From: Diploscapter coronatus
Taxonomy: Eukaryota > Nematoda > Chromadorea > Rhabditida > Rhabditidae
Direction of reading: 5' to 3'
Length of the DNA stretch: 64,000 nt
Assembly (NCBI GenBank): GCA_964036155.1
Contig: OZ038423.1
Location: 55,691,249 to 55,755,248 of the forward strand
This document shows positions 45,101 through 55,944 of the stretch, in pieces (the stretch's first letter is position 1; each line of letters starts with the position of its first letter). The position numbers were made by a program, and so were the translations under genes. The notes under the pieces were generated by a model, which was given only the letters and a program-made list of their open reading frames with translations, did not search any database and was not told the origin of the DNA.

Positions 45101-47067
45101 TCCTTAACCAATTCATTCTATCCTCCTGCTCTCCTGACGATCGGCTGCTCTCCCACTTCCTCCTCGTTCCAGGATTGTACCTTTGACCCTTGTCTCTCGT
45201 AATAAATCCTTTACCCGAGCACAAGTGTTGACTGGCATAAAAAGGGCAACCATAACAATATGATACCTGACGGGTCGTTTGTGGCTCTCCAACTCCTTGC
45301 GCACATCATTTCCAGTGGAGCAGGCAGCGAGTCTGTGTTCCAGTTGTTTCTGTCTCTCTTTGTCTCTTTCCTCCTCCTCCTGCATTCTTTGGATAGTCTC
45401 CATCTCAACCTCCTTGCTCCAGTCGAACGAGCCGAGTGACTCGAAGGACTCGCAAATTTCCTGGTAGCTCATTGCAGAGGACGAGGGAGATTCGCCGACC
45501 TGACTGCGCGTCTCGTGGCTCGTGTCCACATTCAATTCCTGCAATTAATTCATTAATTTGTTGTTTAAAAAGGAAAATAAGTTTAAATTGTGAGTACACT
45601 TTGCCAAGGAAGAGATTAGGGAACAAAGAAAAATGGTGTTTGGTGGCAAGTTACTTCTATTTACTTACAACTAGTGGCAGGAGTTGATAGGGATAGTTAA
45701 ACATCTAGCGTTAAGTAATTCTAAGCAGTTTTGGGGAAATGATTGCCCCTAACCTATTTTTTCCATATATTTTCTCGTTCTTATTCCTTTCTTCTATTTT
45801 CATTTTCTAATTGCTGTTACATTTTTAGCTAAAAGCACGCCTAAATTCATCTAATCGGGCTGAAAATTTGTCTTTTTTCTGGACAATTAGGAACCTTTCG
45901 TTTAACACCAAAATCAAGCTGACTGGTTATTACTGTTTTGTAGACCTCATTTTATCCGGACAAAGCCGGATTTTACTCATTTTTCCTATTTTAGTTGTCT
46001 ATCCACGACCAATCCTACCATAAAGCCAAAATTAGCTCAAAAAATTAGAAATTTCATAATAATAACTATATTATATGGACATAATGTATTCTCAGGCTTC
46101 ATTTCAATACACGATTGTCATTTGCTGAGGTCCCTTGTATTCAACATCCACTCTCTGTACAATTATGGTGTATTGTGCAGAATCTGATGTGGAACAGAAA
46201 AGACTTCTTTTACACGCTCAGAAAGTGCATTTCCCAAACATTTTGAAAGAATTTACTCTGCTTACACGCTGTGCAGCGGGTCGTTCACTCTGCGTGGAGT
46301 TGATCGAGTCGTTCCTTCTCCTGCCTCCGCCATCTCGTTTCCAATGTCCTCTTCCATCGCCTGCGCGCATCGATGACCTCTCGGCGTTGTGATCCTGAAA
46401 TTGTGCATCAATTGGTCTGGTTTTTCAATTTTTAGTAGAAATTGTCTAAACTTCTAATTTTTCGGCGAATCTATTCAGTCTTTCAAACTTTCTGTAGAGC
46501 CTTCCTGATTTTTCACAATATTCTGTCGAGATGTCGCTTATTTTCTTACCCGGTTGAACTTCTGTCCGTAGCTGCGCGCGGACCCTCCCAGCCGATCATT
46601 TCTACGGAAGTTGAGATAGCTGTCGGGAATCCTGTTGGTGTAGAGCGACTGGGTGGAGTCGTAAGTGCCGTGCGGCCTGCCGCTCTCGCTACCCGCATCC
46701 GAGGCGTCGTCCGGATGCTCCCTCCTCTCCTTGGGCGCACCGTGTCTCATCATTCCTGAAAAAATCAGCTTTTCCATAAGATTTGGCAACATTTCAACAG
46801 ACTTGTAGTCTATTCCCAATATTTGACACCCGCATCCACTTTCTGCTCAATTATGGAATATCTTGTGCAGAAACTGGGTATGGAATACGAATGGCGTGAG
46901 TGTGAAATGGGTTTGGAATACAGGAATCATGTGGAGAGCGGATGGAAACCTCCAGAATCCGATTTCAACAATTCCGTACCTGGCCGGTAAATCTGTATCT
47001 CTGGTCGCTTCCTGCGCTGCTTCTGCCCCGCACTCTCCTCTCCCGATGGCTCCATCTCTTCTGGCAT
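33191..47067 (-). CDS. smg-6: SMG-6 (EST1A-like) nonsense-mediated decay endonuclease
   Basis: About 29 exons on the minus strand give about 1,320 residues (human SMG6 1,419). The start ATG (47065-47067) directly follows a TTTTTTCAG acceptor. Near the N-terminus, KRPEIQIYRPG matches the exon-junction-complex binding motif of SMG6. An Arg/Gln/Asn-rich linker follows (43.3-45.5 kb). A 14-3-3-like/TPR domain begins near 41.9 kb (YQQIAQKQGP, LLRVEFHRLLSSGIQFYNKL, ARHMISLGSLYRY, EAIEWYAKAAQI) and runs on through helical-hairpin exons to about 36 kb. The C-terminal PIN nuclease (34595-33636) has VVLDTNALVDHL, PTIVTDELMGLS and NNDDLIIDSCDAF, so the first and second acidic active-site positions are intact. 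The terminal exon is unresolved: after ILSE (33636) several acceptors near 33.22-33.26 kb are possible, with stop TGA at 33191 in the favoured reading. SMG-6 cleaves mRNAs carrying premature stops near the stalled ribosome. Confidence 0.9.
33470..33558. repeat. hAT-like MITE (family M2) near the SMG-6 3' end
   Basis: The left end CAACGCTGGACGAAGT and the reverse-complemented right end CAGGGCTGGACGAAAT form the termini. Flanking octamers ATGGGAAT (33462-33469) and ACAGGAAT (33559-33566) agree at 6 of 8 positions. The element is 89 bp long. Confidence 0.65.
33861..33974. repeat. Foldback repeat in a SMG-6 intron
   Basis: TTTCACAGCCTTATCCTTTG at the left is mirrored by the reverse complement TTTCAAGCCTTATCCTTTGA at the right, with arms of ~23 bp and a ~67-bp interior. 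Confidence 0.65.
34180..34352. repeat. MITE family M1, copy 2 (SMG-6 intron)
   Basis: The left end AGATCTAGGCAGATTTTCAG matches the 37171 copy. The right end reverse-complements to AGAATTAGGCAGCTCTTAAA. The internal segment TATATTTTAGCTTAACGAGG aligns with TATATTTTGGCCTTAAGAGG in copy 3. Confidence 0.65.
36131..36286. repeat. Short inverted repeat in a SMG-6 intron
   Basis: AATGAAAATGACG (left) is repeated inverted as CGTCATTTTCATT (right), about 155 bp apart overall. The arms are short, so chance is possible. Confidence 0.35.
37171..37442. repeat. MITE family M1, copy 3 (SMG-6 intron)
   Basis: The left end AGATCTAAGCAGACTTTCAG and the reverse-complemented right end AAACTTAGACAGAGCTTAAG are diverged inverted termini. 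At 272 bp it is the longest copy, with about 100 extra interior bases relative to copies 1 and 2. Confidence 0.7.
38242..38393. repeat. Foldback repeat in a SMG-6 intron (GAAATATCGTGACAT type)
   Basis: The left arm ACATCACGACCAAGAAATAT then CGTGACATTAATTAG is mirrored by the right arm, reverse-complemented ACATCGTAACCAAGGAATAT then CATGACATTAGTTGG. Similar GGAAATATCGTCACG and GGAAATATTGTGACATT pieces occur near 59436 and 59471. Confidence 0.7.
38831..38953. repeat. Foldback MITE with 20-bp conserved ends (SMG-6 intron)
   Basis: The left end GGCTTGTTGAATAGGCCGCAG and the reverse-complemented right end GGCTTGTTGAATAGGCTGTAG differ at two positions. The 123-bp element lies in the intron between exons at 38532-38643 and 39757-39822. 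Confidence 0.75.
39896..39955. repeat. hAT-like MITE (family M2) in a SMG-6 intron
   Basis: The left end CAGGGGTGGGTGGAAGTTT and the reverse-complemented right end CAGGGTCGGGCGGAAGT form the termini. Flanking octamers GTCTGTAG (39888-39895) and GTCCGCAG (39956-39963) agree at 6 of 8. At 60 bp it is among the shortest copies. Confidence 0.7.
42077..42121. repeat. Dispersed repeat, copy in a SMG-6 intron
   Basis: It matches the segment at 31712-31760 in the nuclear receptor intron (ATCGCCTTTC, TTTCGACCTCCCA). The ends of the repeat unit are not defined. Confidence 0.45.
42541..42887. repeat. Foldback MITE of about 350 bp in a SMG-6 intron
   Basis: The termini ATTGTCTAGGTCAAGTGAGC and, reverse-complemented, ATTGTCTTGGTCAGGTGAAC are followed by further matching inner blocks (TGCGTAATGTGA versus TGCGTATTGTAA; ACTTGAGACGA on both sides). 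The arms extend about 130 bp each. No coding capacity. Confidence 0.8.
46135..46198. repeat. Small palindromic repeat, PAL family copy 3 (SMG-6 intron)
   Basis: TTGTATTCAACATCCACTCT with CTGTACAAT at the left is mirrored by ATTGTGCAGAAT and GATGTGGAACAG at the right. It shares outer and inner blocks with the copies at 8005, 11968 and 46825. Confidence 0.6.
46825..46921. repeat. Small palindromic repeat, PAL family copy 4 (SMG-6 intron)
   Basis: CACCCGCATCCACTTTCTGC followed by TCAAT is mirrored by TTGTGCAGAAACTGGGTATG ending GGAATAC. A second GAAATGGGTTTGGAATAC lies just downstream, so the right arm looks tandemly repeated. Confidence 0.6.
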
Positions 47068-48296
47068 CTGAAAAAATAATGGATAATTTAAAAAAAGAAA
47101 AAATAAGCCGAAAAATGGCAAAAAGACGAGTGAAAATCACGTGTTAGAGATAGCGCAGAAAGAGGAGTGTGGCAGAGAGAAAGAAAGAAAGTGGAAGGAG
47201 GGAGAAGAGAAGAAGACATAAACTGCCTTCTCTCGCATAAATCACCGATTCACTGCAGGTTTTCATGTATCGGAGTCGGATTTGAAACCCATTTCGCCCC
47301 GCGTTCGTGGGGATTCACTCTAATTGAACACTTCATAGAAATCTTTATCATATCTTCATTTTGAAAAAATAGAACTCTTCTATATCACTTTTGATTGACA
47401 CGGGAAAAATAGGCAATTCGAATCTCTCACTACTTCGCGACCTAACGAAATAGGGTGCAAAGTGACGGAGCGTTTCCCTACGCTCTCATAATCCTACACC
47501 CTATTTCGACTGATCGTGAAGTGGCTAAAAATCTAAATCGTCAAAAATACGATAGACGCGAAGATTCATGCATCGGATTGAAAATGGAGAAGTGAGGAAA
47601 GGGGAGAAAAGCTATGTTGGAGGCAAGTAAAGGAGGGAAGGAGTAAAGAGACAAAGGAATCAAGAAGTCGGGGAAGAGAGAGGAGCAAAAAGTCTGCTCT
47701 TTGTGAGTTTGACTGCTATCAGCTCGAATGACAACCGGAGAGGAGGAAGAAATTGATCGAAACACAACGACAAACTCGAGTTGAATGCTAAACAAACGAA
47801 TGAAACGAAGAGAGGGGGAAGGAGAGGAGATAAGCAACTGATTTGATCTAATCCATCACAATTTGTGGAGTGCATACATGAACTCACTTGCTCCTTTCTC
47901 CTATTCTATTTCCCCCACTTCATTTCGACTATCGACCACCTGTATAATTCATCAGCAAACCACTATCATTTGTAAAATTCGCCAGATCTATTCTTATCTA
48001 TACTCTCCCAAGCCCTAGACCTCGGTGAATATTACAAATTTATGATAGGGCGGGGTCTTGGTGAATTATACCAGAGGCCCAACTATTCGTAACCTGATAA
48101 AGCCGAGCAATTTGCATTTGTCAGAACGGTCAACTCAAATCGTCCTATCTTAAAACAAAACTATCAAATGAATTTGAGGATCACAAGTAAACATTATTAG
48201 AAACCCAGTATAAAATAAATGCTAATTCACAGGATAAAACCCATTTTTTCTCATTTTCAATCAGATCAGAATTGGATCAGAATCGGATTGAATGGC
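47068..48296. other. Spacer between SMG-6 and OSBP, with one foldback
   Basis: No gene was recognised. Both flanking genes are on the minus strand, so this stretch holds the OSBP 3' flank and the SMG-6 promoter. The region 47.55-47.85 kb is A/G-rich on the plus strand and gives low-complexity open frames. It contains the foldback at 47430-47523. Confidence 0.4.
47430..47523. repeat. Foldback repeat, family F3 copy 1
   Basis: ACTTCGCGACCTAACGAAAT then AGGGTGCAAAG is mirrored by CTACACCCTATTTCGACTG then ATCGTGAAGT. The centre ATAGGGTGCAAAGTGACGGA resembles ATAGCGTGCAGAGTGAGAAC at 52654. Confidence 0.6.
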
Positions 48297-51200
48297 CTAG
48301 AAGATGTTTGGACACCTGGTCCAGTCCTGCTTCTCCTTCGACTCCCAGTACTCGTGCGTGTATTTGTGCATTAGACTGCCTCAAATAATTATTCATAGTA
48401 ATTTCAATTCGGAGTTAACTAACGTTGGGGTTTAAAATGCTAATGAATCTTAACAAGTAGTTTCCATTCGACGTAGTGTGCAATGAAGAAATGATTTTTA
48501 ACTCATTGTAGTTATAACCCTCGTCTCTTCTCTATGCTATTTCTCAGAAGAATAGTAACTATGAGGGTGAGAATAGTAACCACAAGGGTGTCGGATTTTT
48601 AAATGGTAAATCTTCATTTCCTTAGAAGATACTGAGTCATTTGACAGGAAAAATCAGCATTGCAGACAACGCCAAACAGAAACTACTAAAATTTATTGAA
48701 ATTTTAGCCCCAGAATTAAAGTGCTAAGGAAGCCTGTACCTGTCAACTCGTCATTGACCTTAGTGAACCAGAATGGTTTATACTCCTCGTAGGGAAGGCC
48801 CTTCTTCACTGCGCGTTCTGCTTCTGCCTCCCGACTCCTTCGCACCGCTCGCTGCTTTTCTTCGATTTCCAACTGCAAAAAGAGAAATTCGTCTTTAAAC
48901 TACAAAATGTCAAACTCTGAAAATATACACCTTCACATCTCTTCAAAGAAATTTTCTCTTTTCATTTTTTTAAATTCATTGTATTCACAATTATAAAGAT
49001 ATTCGTTATCATTGTCTTCAAGAAAAATACATACAGCATTTTTTTCAAAACCTGAAAAATTTTCGATTGCAGAAAACTTCATCTCCATACATTCTCAACG
49101 ACATCTTCTCCAGATCTTCTAGTTTTTATGAAATCTCTAACCTTTTTGGAATTGGACGCATCCCACTTGCCGATTTCCATGAGTCTCTGATCGGGCCTGA
49201 GTCTGGAATCTGTCGGAGCCACGCCCTCTTCTGGCTCGTTCAGTTCAATCGCCAATCGACTGAAGTTGTGCATTCGCTCAAAGCCGGGTCTGCAATTTTG
49301 ACATTTGTATTAGTAGTATACTTTTCAGGAAATCTGGCACTTTATATTGTTCATTTGAATAAACATATACATTTAAAATTTCTCGGAAAATAGACCGATG
49401 CAGACTTTCTATTATTGATTGGAGAGAATGTCGATATTCGTCTCGTTTCTCTTTCTGCACGACTCACTATTTCACTCCAAATCCGATTTCCAATTGCTCG
49501 GCATGAATATCGACTTTCCCTCTAATTAGCGACTTGTTTTGTAAAGCTCAACCACTTGAGAGATGAACTTCTGTCAATAATGCGAGGGAAATGAATTAAC
49601 TTTTCCAGAAATTTGAACTTTTTTACAAAATTCTTACGGTGGCGAATTGATGGACCAAATCCTGGTTCCCTCTTCTTCCAAATCGACTTTGGTTTTCTCG
49701 CCCGAGCCCGTATAGCTGAGCACTTTGAACATGTCGACGTAGGAATCCCACATGCCTTGGACGGCGTACTGCGGATGACCCTCGGAATCGCGCACTATGC
49801 CGAAAATCTAAAGGAAACTCATCCGATCGTGGAATTTCTACAAAATTGTTTCAATTTCAAGGACCTTCCACAGATAAGTGTATATCCAACCTTTCTGGGC
49901 GGTTCCCTGGAGAAGTACGAGTAGGGGAAGAACTTTAGCCTGAGGACGTGCCCAGTTCCATGGTTGGTAATTTCCATCTCGCCGTGGTTGTCGATCCACA
50001 GTTTGCCGACGATGATGTTGTGCACAGTCGTGGTGATCTGCAAAGATTTATTTATCAAAAAATTATTAGTGCAAATTTTATTTTATTTTTCGCAAAAAGT
50101 AGAAGAAAAGTCGCGTCTCAAGTGACTCTCGTACCTTCCTGTAGGTGTAATGATTTGTGGACCCGGGGAAGAGAACGTGCGTGTAGCCGACAGGAATGAC
50201 GCTGAGGTACTTGCCCCTGAATCGACTGGTCATCGTGAAGTCCTGGTGCATGATCCAGCCTCGGCCTTCTGCGTGGTGAGCTGCTGCAGGGGGGTGGTGA
50301 GATACCTGAAAACTTGTCACTTTCGAAATTCATAGAAAAACTAAAGTTACGAAAAAGAAACGCTGAGCAATTATGCTTGATATTATAGGCACATTGCTGC
50401 TTATTAATTTCATGCAAATAGCAAAAAAAAAGCTCATGAAATTTTCAGGGATAAAAGAGAATCCTACCTGCTCTGCAAGACTCTTCCATCCCAAATCGTC
50501 GCTCCGATCGCACTCGTATGTCTCTCCGAGAAGTGGATTGAACGGCTTGTTCGTCCGATTTCCCGTCGTCGAATAATTCGACACTGCATACGCAGCCACG
50601 TAGCACATCTGCACGAAGGGATTCTGAACTTCTTTTCCTATTTTTCTAGATTTGAAAGCATTATGGATTTAGAGATAAACAATACTGTCTGACAACTAGA
50701 TTTGAAAAGAACCTATCTAGAGCGTGGAGGAAAAATGATCATTTTTAGGACTTTTGAATTAAATCCTCCCACCTTATCTGAAGCCGTCTCAAGCAGATGG
50801 GCGTATTCCAGATCCTCTGTGATGCGTTGCAGCACTGAAAGAGGCTCGCTGAAGTTGACGGGCATGGGAATTTTGCTGGAAATAATCACTTTCAACTATC
50901 GTCAGGGATGCATTGAAGTACCTGAGCTCTTTGCCGATGCAGTTTTTCATTATGCTCCAGAGGTTGATGGGCAGATCAGGCCTGTCTGGAATCGTCGAAC
51001 GGCGTTTTCGAGGAGCGCCGGGCTAAAAATCAGCTCATTAATTTGAAAAAAGATTCATGTAGAAAAGATAAATGACAGAAAAGAAAAAGAAGAACTAGGA
51101 GGTGAAAGAGTGTATTTTCAAAAATTCCATTCATTTTTGGAAAAAAAAATCTTGCTGTAGCTTTTCAAAAGAGCAGAACGTCTCCTACTGTAACTTTCCA

Positions 51201-54200
51201 TAAAAAATAAACTACAATAACTTTCTTTCTGGAGAGAAACTCTTCCTATTTGTCGAGTTCTTAAAGAAAAGGAGACTTCTTCCCACCGTAGCTTTAGCGA
51301 GCGACTTCTCGTTGCCACTCTGCTCTGCCGCCAGCTCGTGACTGCCATTGGCCGTGGCCCTCTGACTGCCCATTGCACTCGCCCGCTCTGTCGTGGCTGA
51401 TTCGCCTTCTTCCGAAGTCTCTGTGCCGGCTCGGGAATCCCTGAAAACAACGAAAATTGCCATTGAAAAAGACGAACTATGAAAATTTGCAACCTTCAGA
51501 ACCAACCTTAACCGCATAAAATAAGATAGTGTCTAATAAAAAACGACAATATTTTTTCTCAGAAAGATACAATACATATTCTTGTGTGGTTGTTAATCGC
51601 TGTTCCGAAAGTTACAAGTTAGAAAATAAGGTAACATTTACAAATCGCCGAAGAAAAACGATAGCGGGGAATATAGCAAGTCCCAAAATGGCATTGCTCA
51701 CGTTTGATTCAACAAGCAGCCAGGTGAATTCTCTTCCCCCCTTTCTCTTTTTCTCTGCCCGACATGCTGCTATTTGTTTTCCCATAGCAGCGCAGAAAGG
51801 AAAGAATCGATGTCGCAATGCAGGAATGAATGGTGCATTTCCCATTTCATATTTCCTATTTCATCACCACAGACAATTCACAACGATTAACAAACCTCGC
51901 TTTTAGAGAGCGCAATCTCCGCCCCCTGCAAATATGCGGTATGTGATAAAAATGGTAGTGAGGGAACCCCAAAAATGCAGGACATCATTTTTTCCTGCAA
52001 GCAGTTTGAAGCTTGCGAAAACGTCTTCATTTTGGGGTCTGGAAAATGCCTTACTTGTCACCGCCGATGCTCAGCTCTTCGGGCGCGTCGTGGAACTCGT
52101 CGTCCTCCATGTCGGAGTAAGCAGACACTGCAAAAATTCAGTTTTCCATGAAGTTCCATATTTTCAGGATTTTTTCCTATTCTTTTAAAATGAATTTCTC
52201 GAGTTTTCATCACTGCATCATGTTCCTTTTAAAGACAAAAATGGTGTCTACTTTTATCGTACTATTTTTCTTCGTTGTAGAAATAATGCGATGAAAGATT
52301 CTTCTGCCGTTATAGGGCAAGACAATGTGTTCATGAATTTCAAATTCTCATTCCCCAGCACGATTCATCTACCTATGGACAGCGACTTTTTCTTTGTCAG
52401 ACACATTTCAGACAAGAGTGCTCACAGACGGACGCAATGAGCAGTAAATGGGAAGACGAATGGTTCATATTCCCCTTCCAGATTCAAATTTCGACTTACA
52501 CGGCAACTTTCCCACTACAGTTCCAGAAATGGTGGCAGCCCTTTCGAGACTCGAATGTTGCTTGGCCAGGGCTTCTAATTGCTCCTGAATTTTTGGATTT
52601 CAAGAGAAACTTGGAAATATCGCAGCATTGTAAGCAAGGGAAAATAGCGTGCAGAGTGAGAACGTTTTCCCACCCTCCTTATTCTACACACTATCTCGTT
52701 ACATTGAATCGTTTTCAATTTTCTTGGTTTCCCCACCTGCAGCACGATTTTCTCCTTCTGCTCTGACATAACCGCTTTCCCCAACTTCCTCGTACCCCGA
52801 TCGGCGAAATCCACGAAGTCCTCTGCAGCTTTGACAACCGCTGCAGTGGTAATCTGAAAATTGAAATTTTTCACAAAAAAATATTTTTCGCTAACCTTCA
52901 GCAGAGTAGCCCTTTCACAGAGAGTCTTTCTTTCGATTTCCGGATCGTTGAGACAGCGGACTAGTTCGTCACTGTGCTTCTCTAAAGAAGAATCATGGCT
53001 ATTTTGATTTTGTTTAAAAAAGAAATTTTTGCATATTCAAATTTGAGCGTTTGCTTCTCTAGGTTTGAATAATTTTATTTCTGATCAATGAATCAACGAA
53101 GACTTTAGTATGTTGGGGAGCAGTACTCAAGGTTCCAAATGATCAAATATTTTTTAAAAAGAAATTGAATAATTTTTCGGATAAACAATTCCACCTAGCA
53201 ATCCTCCAGCGGTCCTGAGCTCATTCAACTTGCTTTCCAACTGCTTGTGCGCCTGAGCGAGTGCCAGTGCCCTGTCCTCCCCCGCACCGAAGGCAGCCTC
53301 GTCGTCCTCGTCGCTCTCGGCCTGCTTGATAGCCCTATGCCGCGCGTACTCCAACGCCTTCAGCCACTGCGCTCTGTCGATATCGTTCTGCGCCTTCAGG
53401 TGGAAGTTCTGAGACGCCGCCGAGATGACAATACTATTCGTGGCCTAAACTTTTCTTTTAAATCTCTATTACTTCGTATCAATTTTAGAGTTTCAAGAAG
53501 ATTCTTCGATCTCATCGGATTTGAAAATCACTTATTTCTAGAAATTTTGAAAAATTGAGAGTTTTAAAGAAAAAAAAATGTTTCTAGGAATTTCTGAAAA
53601 TGTTGATAAAAAAGTTAGAACTGAACGAACTTTCCAAAAAGGTTTCTACCCGACTAATCCTCAGTATTTTTTCTATTTCCAAGAGCTCTTTCTTAATTTT
53701 CCTAATCGATAAGCGACGAGTTCTCAAGACCACCCATCTGAACACCCCTTTTCGCAATTTCAGAATCATAGAACGATTTCAGAAATGCTCTTCAATTCGA
53801 CTTGTTTTGCCTAATTTGACAAATTCATCATCACACGCAAGTACGTAGTGCACTTTTGTATTTCCCAATTTCATTTCTATTTGACAGTTTCATTTTTAAT
53901 TTCTGCCAGCCAATAAATCAAAAAGACGAAAAATTCAGTCCTTTGTCTCAAATTTACTCTCAGAAAGGTACCTACCTTATCAGATAGGATCCTCGCTTCC
54001 TGCAAATTGATGTTGCCTCGACAGGACTGGCCGACTTCGGCTGGGCTTCTGAAATTGGAAATTTGATATTTTTGAAAAATCAACGATAATGATAAAAATC
54101 GCCAAATCGTGATAAGAAGGAGATGAAGTGATAAAATGATAAGAGATATGATATGATATGAGTCACCCATTTGGAAAGAATTCGTATGCGGAGCAGAAGT

Positions 54201-55944
54201 CCTCGTCAGAATACGATCTCCTGCGTCTCTGCGGGAAGTAGCACTGGGAGATGTTGCGTCTGGCTTTGCGCAGCCTGCGCCCGAAGTTGGTCATGAGTCG
54301 ATTGCCCGTTTTGCCTTTGTCCCCTTCCACAGTCGCTTCTACTGATTTACCCTTCCCTCTCTGCTGCTGCTGCTTATCAACACAGGCACTTGCAATTCCA
54401 TTCCCGATATCTGCTTTCCTCTGTATCATTGTCTTTCCTCTTCGTCTTCTTGTCACTTCACTTTAGGTCGAAATGTCCTTTGGATCGCAGTAGATCAAAA
54501 CATTGCAGCAGCAGCAGCAGCAGCTACATCATTTTTTATGAATTCGCAAATTGCTGATGTAATCGATAGGATAGGGAAAAGTGGCAATGTGACGAACGAA
54601 GACTGAAGACTGGAGGGGAGGGGATTTTCTGGCAGAAGATGGAAACCGCTCGACTTCTTCCGAAGAAACGCCCTGTCAACGATGATGACGACGTGTTCTC
54701 TTCGGCTTGTGTATATATTTTGAATAAAGGAAAAGCTAGAGATATAGAGAAAAAGAGTGAGAAGAGAGAAGCAGAGAAAGAGAAAGTGATTGGATGGCAA
54801 GGCATCGCATCGATCGATTGCCTGTATGCCTAACTGTATTTTCTCTCCTTCCCTCCCTCCTTTCTTACTGAATCAATGTTTGTTTTCCACCCAACTTTCA
54901 TCATCAACTTTGCGATGCAAATTCACGCGCATATTCCCTGTGATTAAGGCCCATAAAATTAATGTTCAAACAGCGAAGAAAAACTATGAAATCAGATGAG
55001 AAGCTGAAAATTGTTAGAACAGAAATGACGAGCGAAGTTTCAACGACATGAATTCACCATTGGAATTGGAAAACCAGAATTTTATCGGAACAGAAACTGA
55101 GGGTAGGGGTGGCAGATTGAGATGAAAAGAGGAGGGCGAATCATAAAGGGAAGATGGCAGAATGCAGACAGAAAACTGAGCGGGACAATGCAGAATTGAT
55201 CATGAAATGCAGAGAGACGATGGTTGTTTTGGACTCATTCATACAAAATGCAAAATGGAATTGCGAACACCAAACGCGGAGTGAGTTGAATGGGTGATTC
55301 GATTAGGCGAAACAACAAATAGCTGCAGAGAAAATGATAAGAGGTCAGAAGATTTCAATGAAATTGGTATTTGGCAAAAATAACAACACTTCTGACCTGT
55401 AATAGCTGAGCACTCCATTCGAGTCGAGCACGAACCAGCGCTGTCTGTAGCCTTTGATGTAGTTCACCCATTTGGATAAGTAGCCGGCTTTTTCCCTGCA
55501 AAAATACCGAATTTCAAAGAAACGAACGATTTTTCTGGGGAAAATTAATAGAAAAATGCCTTACTCTGTTATATTGGTGTTGAGCGAAGACAATGAGCCT
55601 CCCCGAGTCGAGCTGAGAGACATGAGTCGAGGTGAGACGGGGCCGTTGCTGCTGAACGACGAAGTGCGGGAGATCGGACGAAGCTTCGAGCGACGAAAGA
55701 AATGGCGACGGGCCGCCTTGGGCTTGCGTGGCGGGGAGACGGGACTGAGATTCGCTGGCCGCGCCGGATTCCGACTATCTGAATCAGAAAACTTGGTCAA
55801 TCCGCGAAACGAGTGCAGAAAATCGAATTTCCTGCAACGAAAGGAGCAGGAAAAGCAGCGTAAACGCAAGTAAAGAGGGAGAAAGACTCCCCTCCTTGAA
55901 AAGCTCGAGTGAGAACGAGCGAAATTCAAACCTTCGACGGCCAT
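48297..55944 (-). CDS. osbp: Oxysterol-binding protein (OSBP/ORP) with PH, FFAT-like and ORD domains
   Basis: Eighteen exons on the minus strand give 839 residues in the long form, from 55565-55944 (first) through 55397-55495, 53976-54048 and 53195-53444 to 48297-48379 (last); the phases sum correctly. OSBP exchanges sterol for PI4P at ER-Golgi contacts. A basic/serine-rich N-terminus leads to a PH domain (about 127-235: [20 protein letters not shown], then [11 protein letters not shown]). A central region carries [11 protein letters not shown] (about 370), a variant of the FFAT motif (EFFDAxE) that binds VAP in the ER membrane. The lipid-binding domain has [32 protein letters not shown] and the family signature [15 protein letters not shown] (about 555), ending [12 protein letters not shown]. 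The first ATG (55944) is tentative, because it relies on an open frame without an intron. A second first exon lies at 54167-54429. Confidence 0.93.
52625..52706. repeat. Foldback repeat, family F3 copy 2 (OSBP intron)
   Basis: CATTGTAAGCAAGGGAAAAT with AGCGTGCAGAG is mirrored by CTACACACTATCTCGTTACA. The centre is similar to the element at 47430-47523. Confidence 0.5.
54167..54429 (-). CDS. osbp: Putative alternative first coding exon of OSBP (isoform without PH)
   Basis: An ATG at 54427-54429 (minus) opens 87 codons rich in Arg/Lys with a CAG/Gln run ([10 protein letters not shown]), then [20 protein letters not shown] and AYEFFPNG. It ends AATGG|GTGACT, a donor of phase 2. The shared exon 53976-54048 starts in the matching phase (…G|SPAEVGQ). 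Exon 2 of the long form, encoding the PH start, also ends in phase 2 ([10 protein letters not shown]), so either exon can splice to 54048. The product would have a basic N-terminus and only the C-terminal end of the PH fold, with the rest of OSBP intact. Codon use looks genuine; use of the exon is inferred. Confidence 0.6.
54521..54539. repeat. CAG trinucleotide run upstream of the OSBP alternative exon
   Basis: Six to seven CAG-type triplets (gcagcagcagcagcagc, about 54507-54524) lie ~80 b upstream of the alternative ATG on the minus strand, where they read as GCTGCTG. A simple repeat in presumed promoter/5' UTR DNA; the boundary is approximate. Confidence 0.5.
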
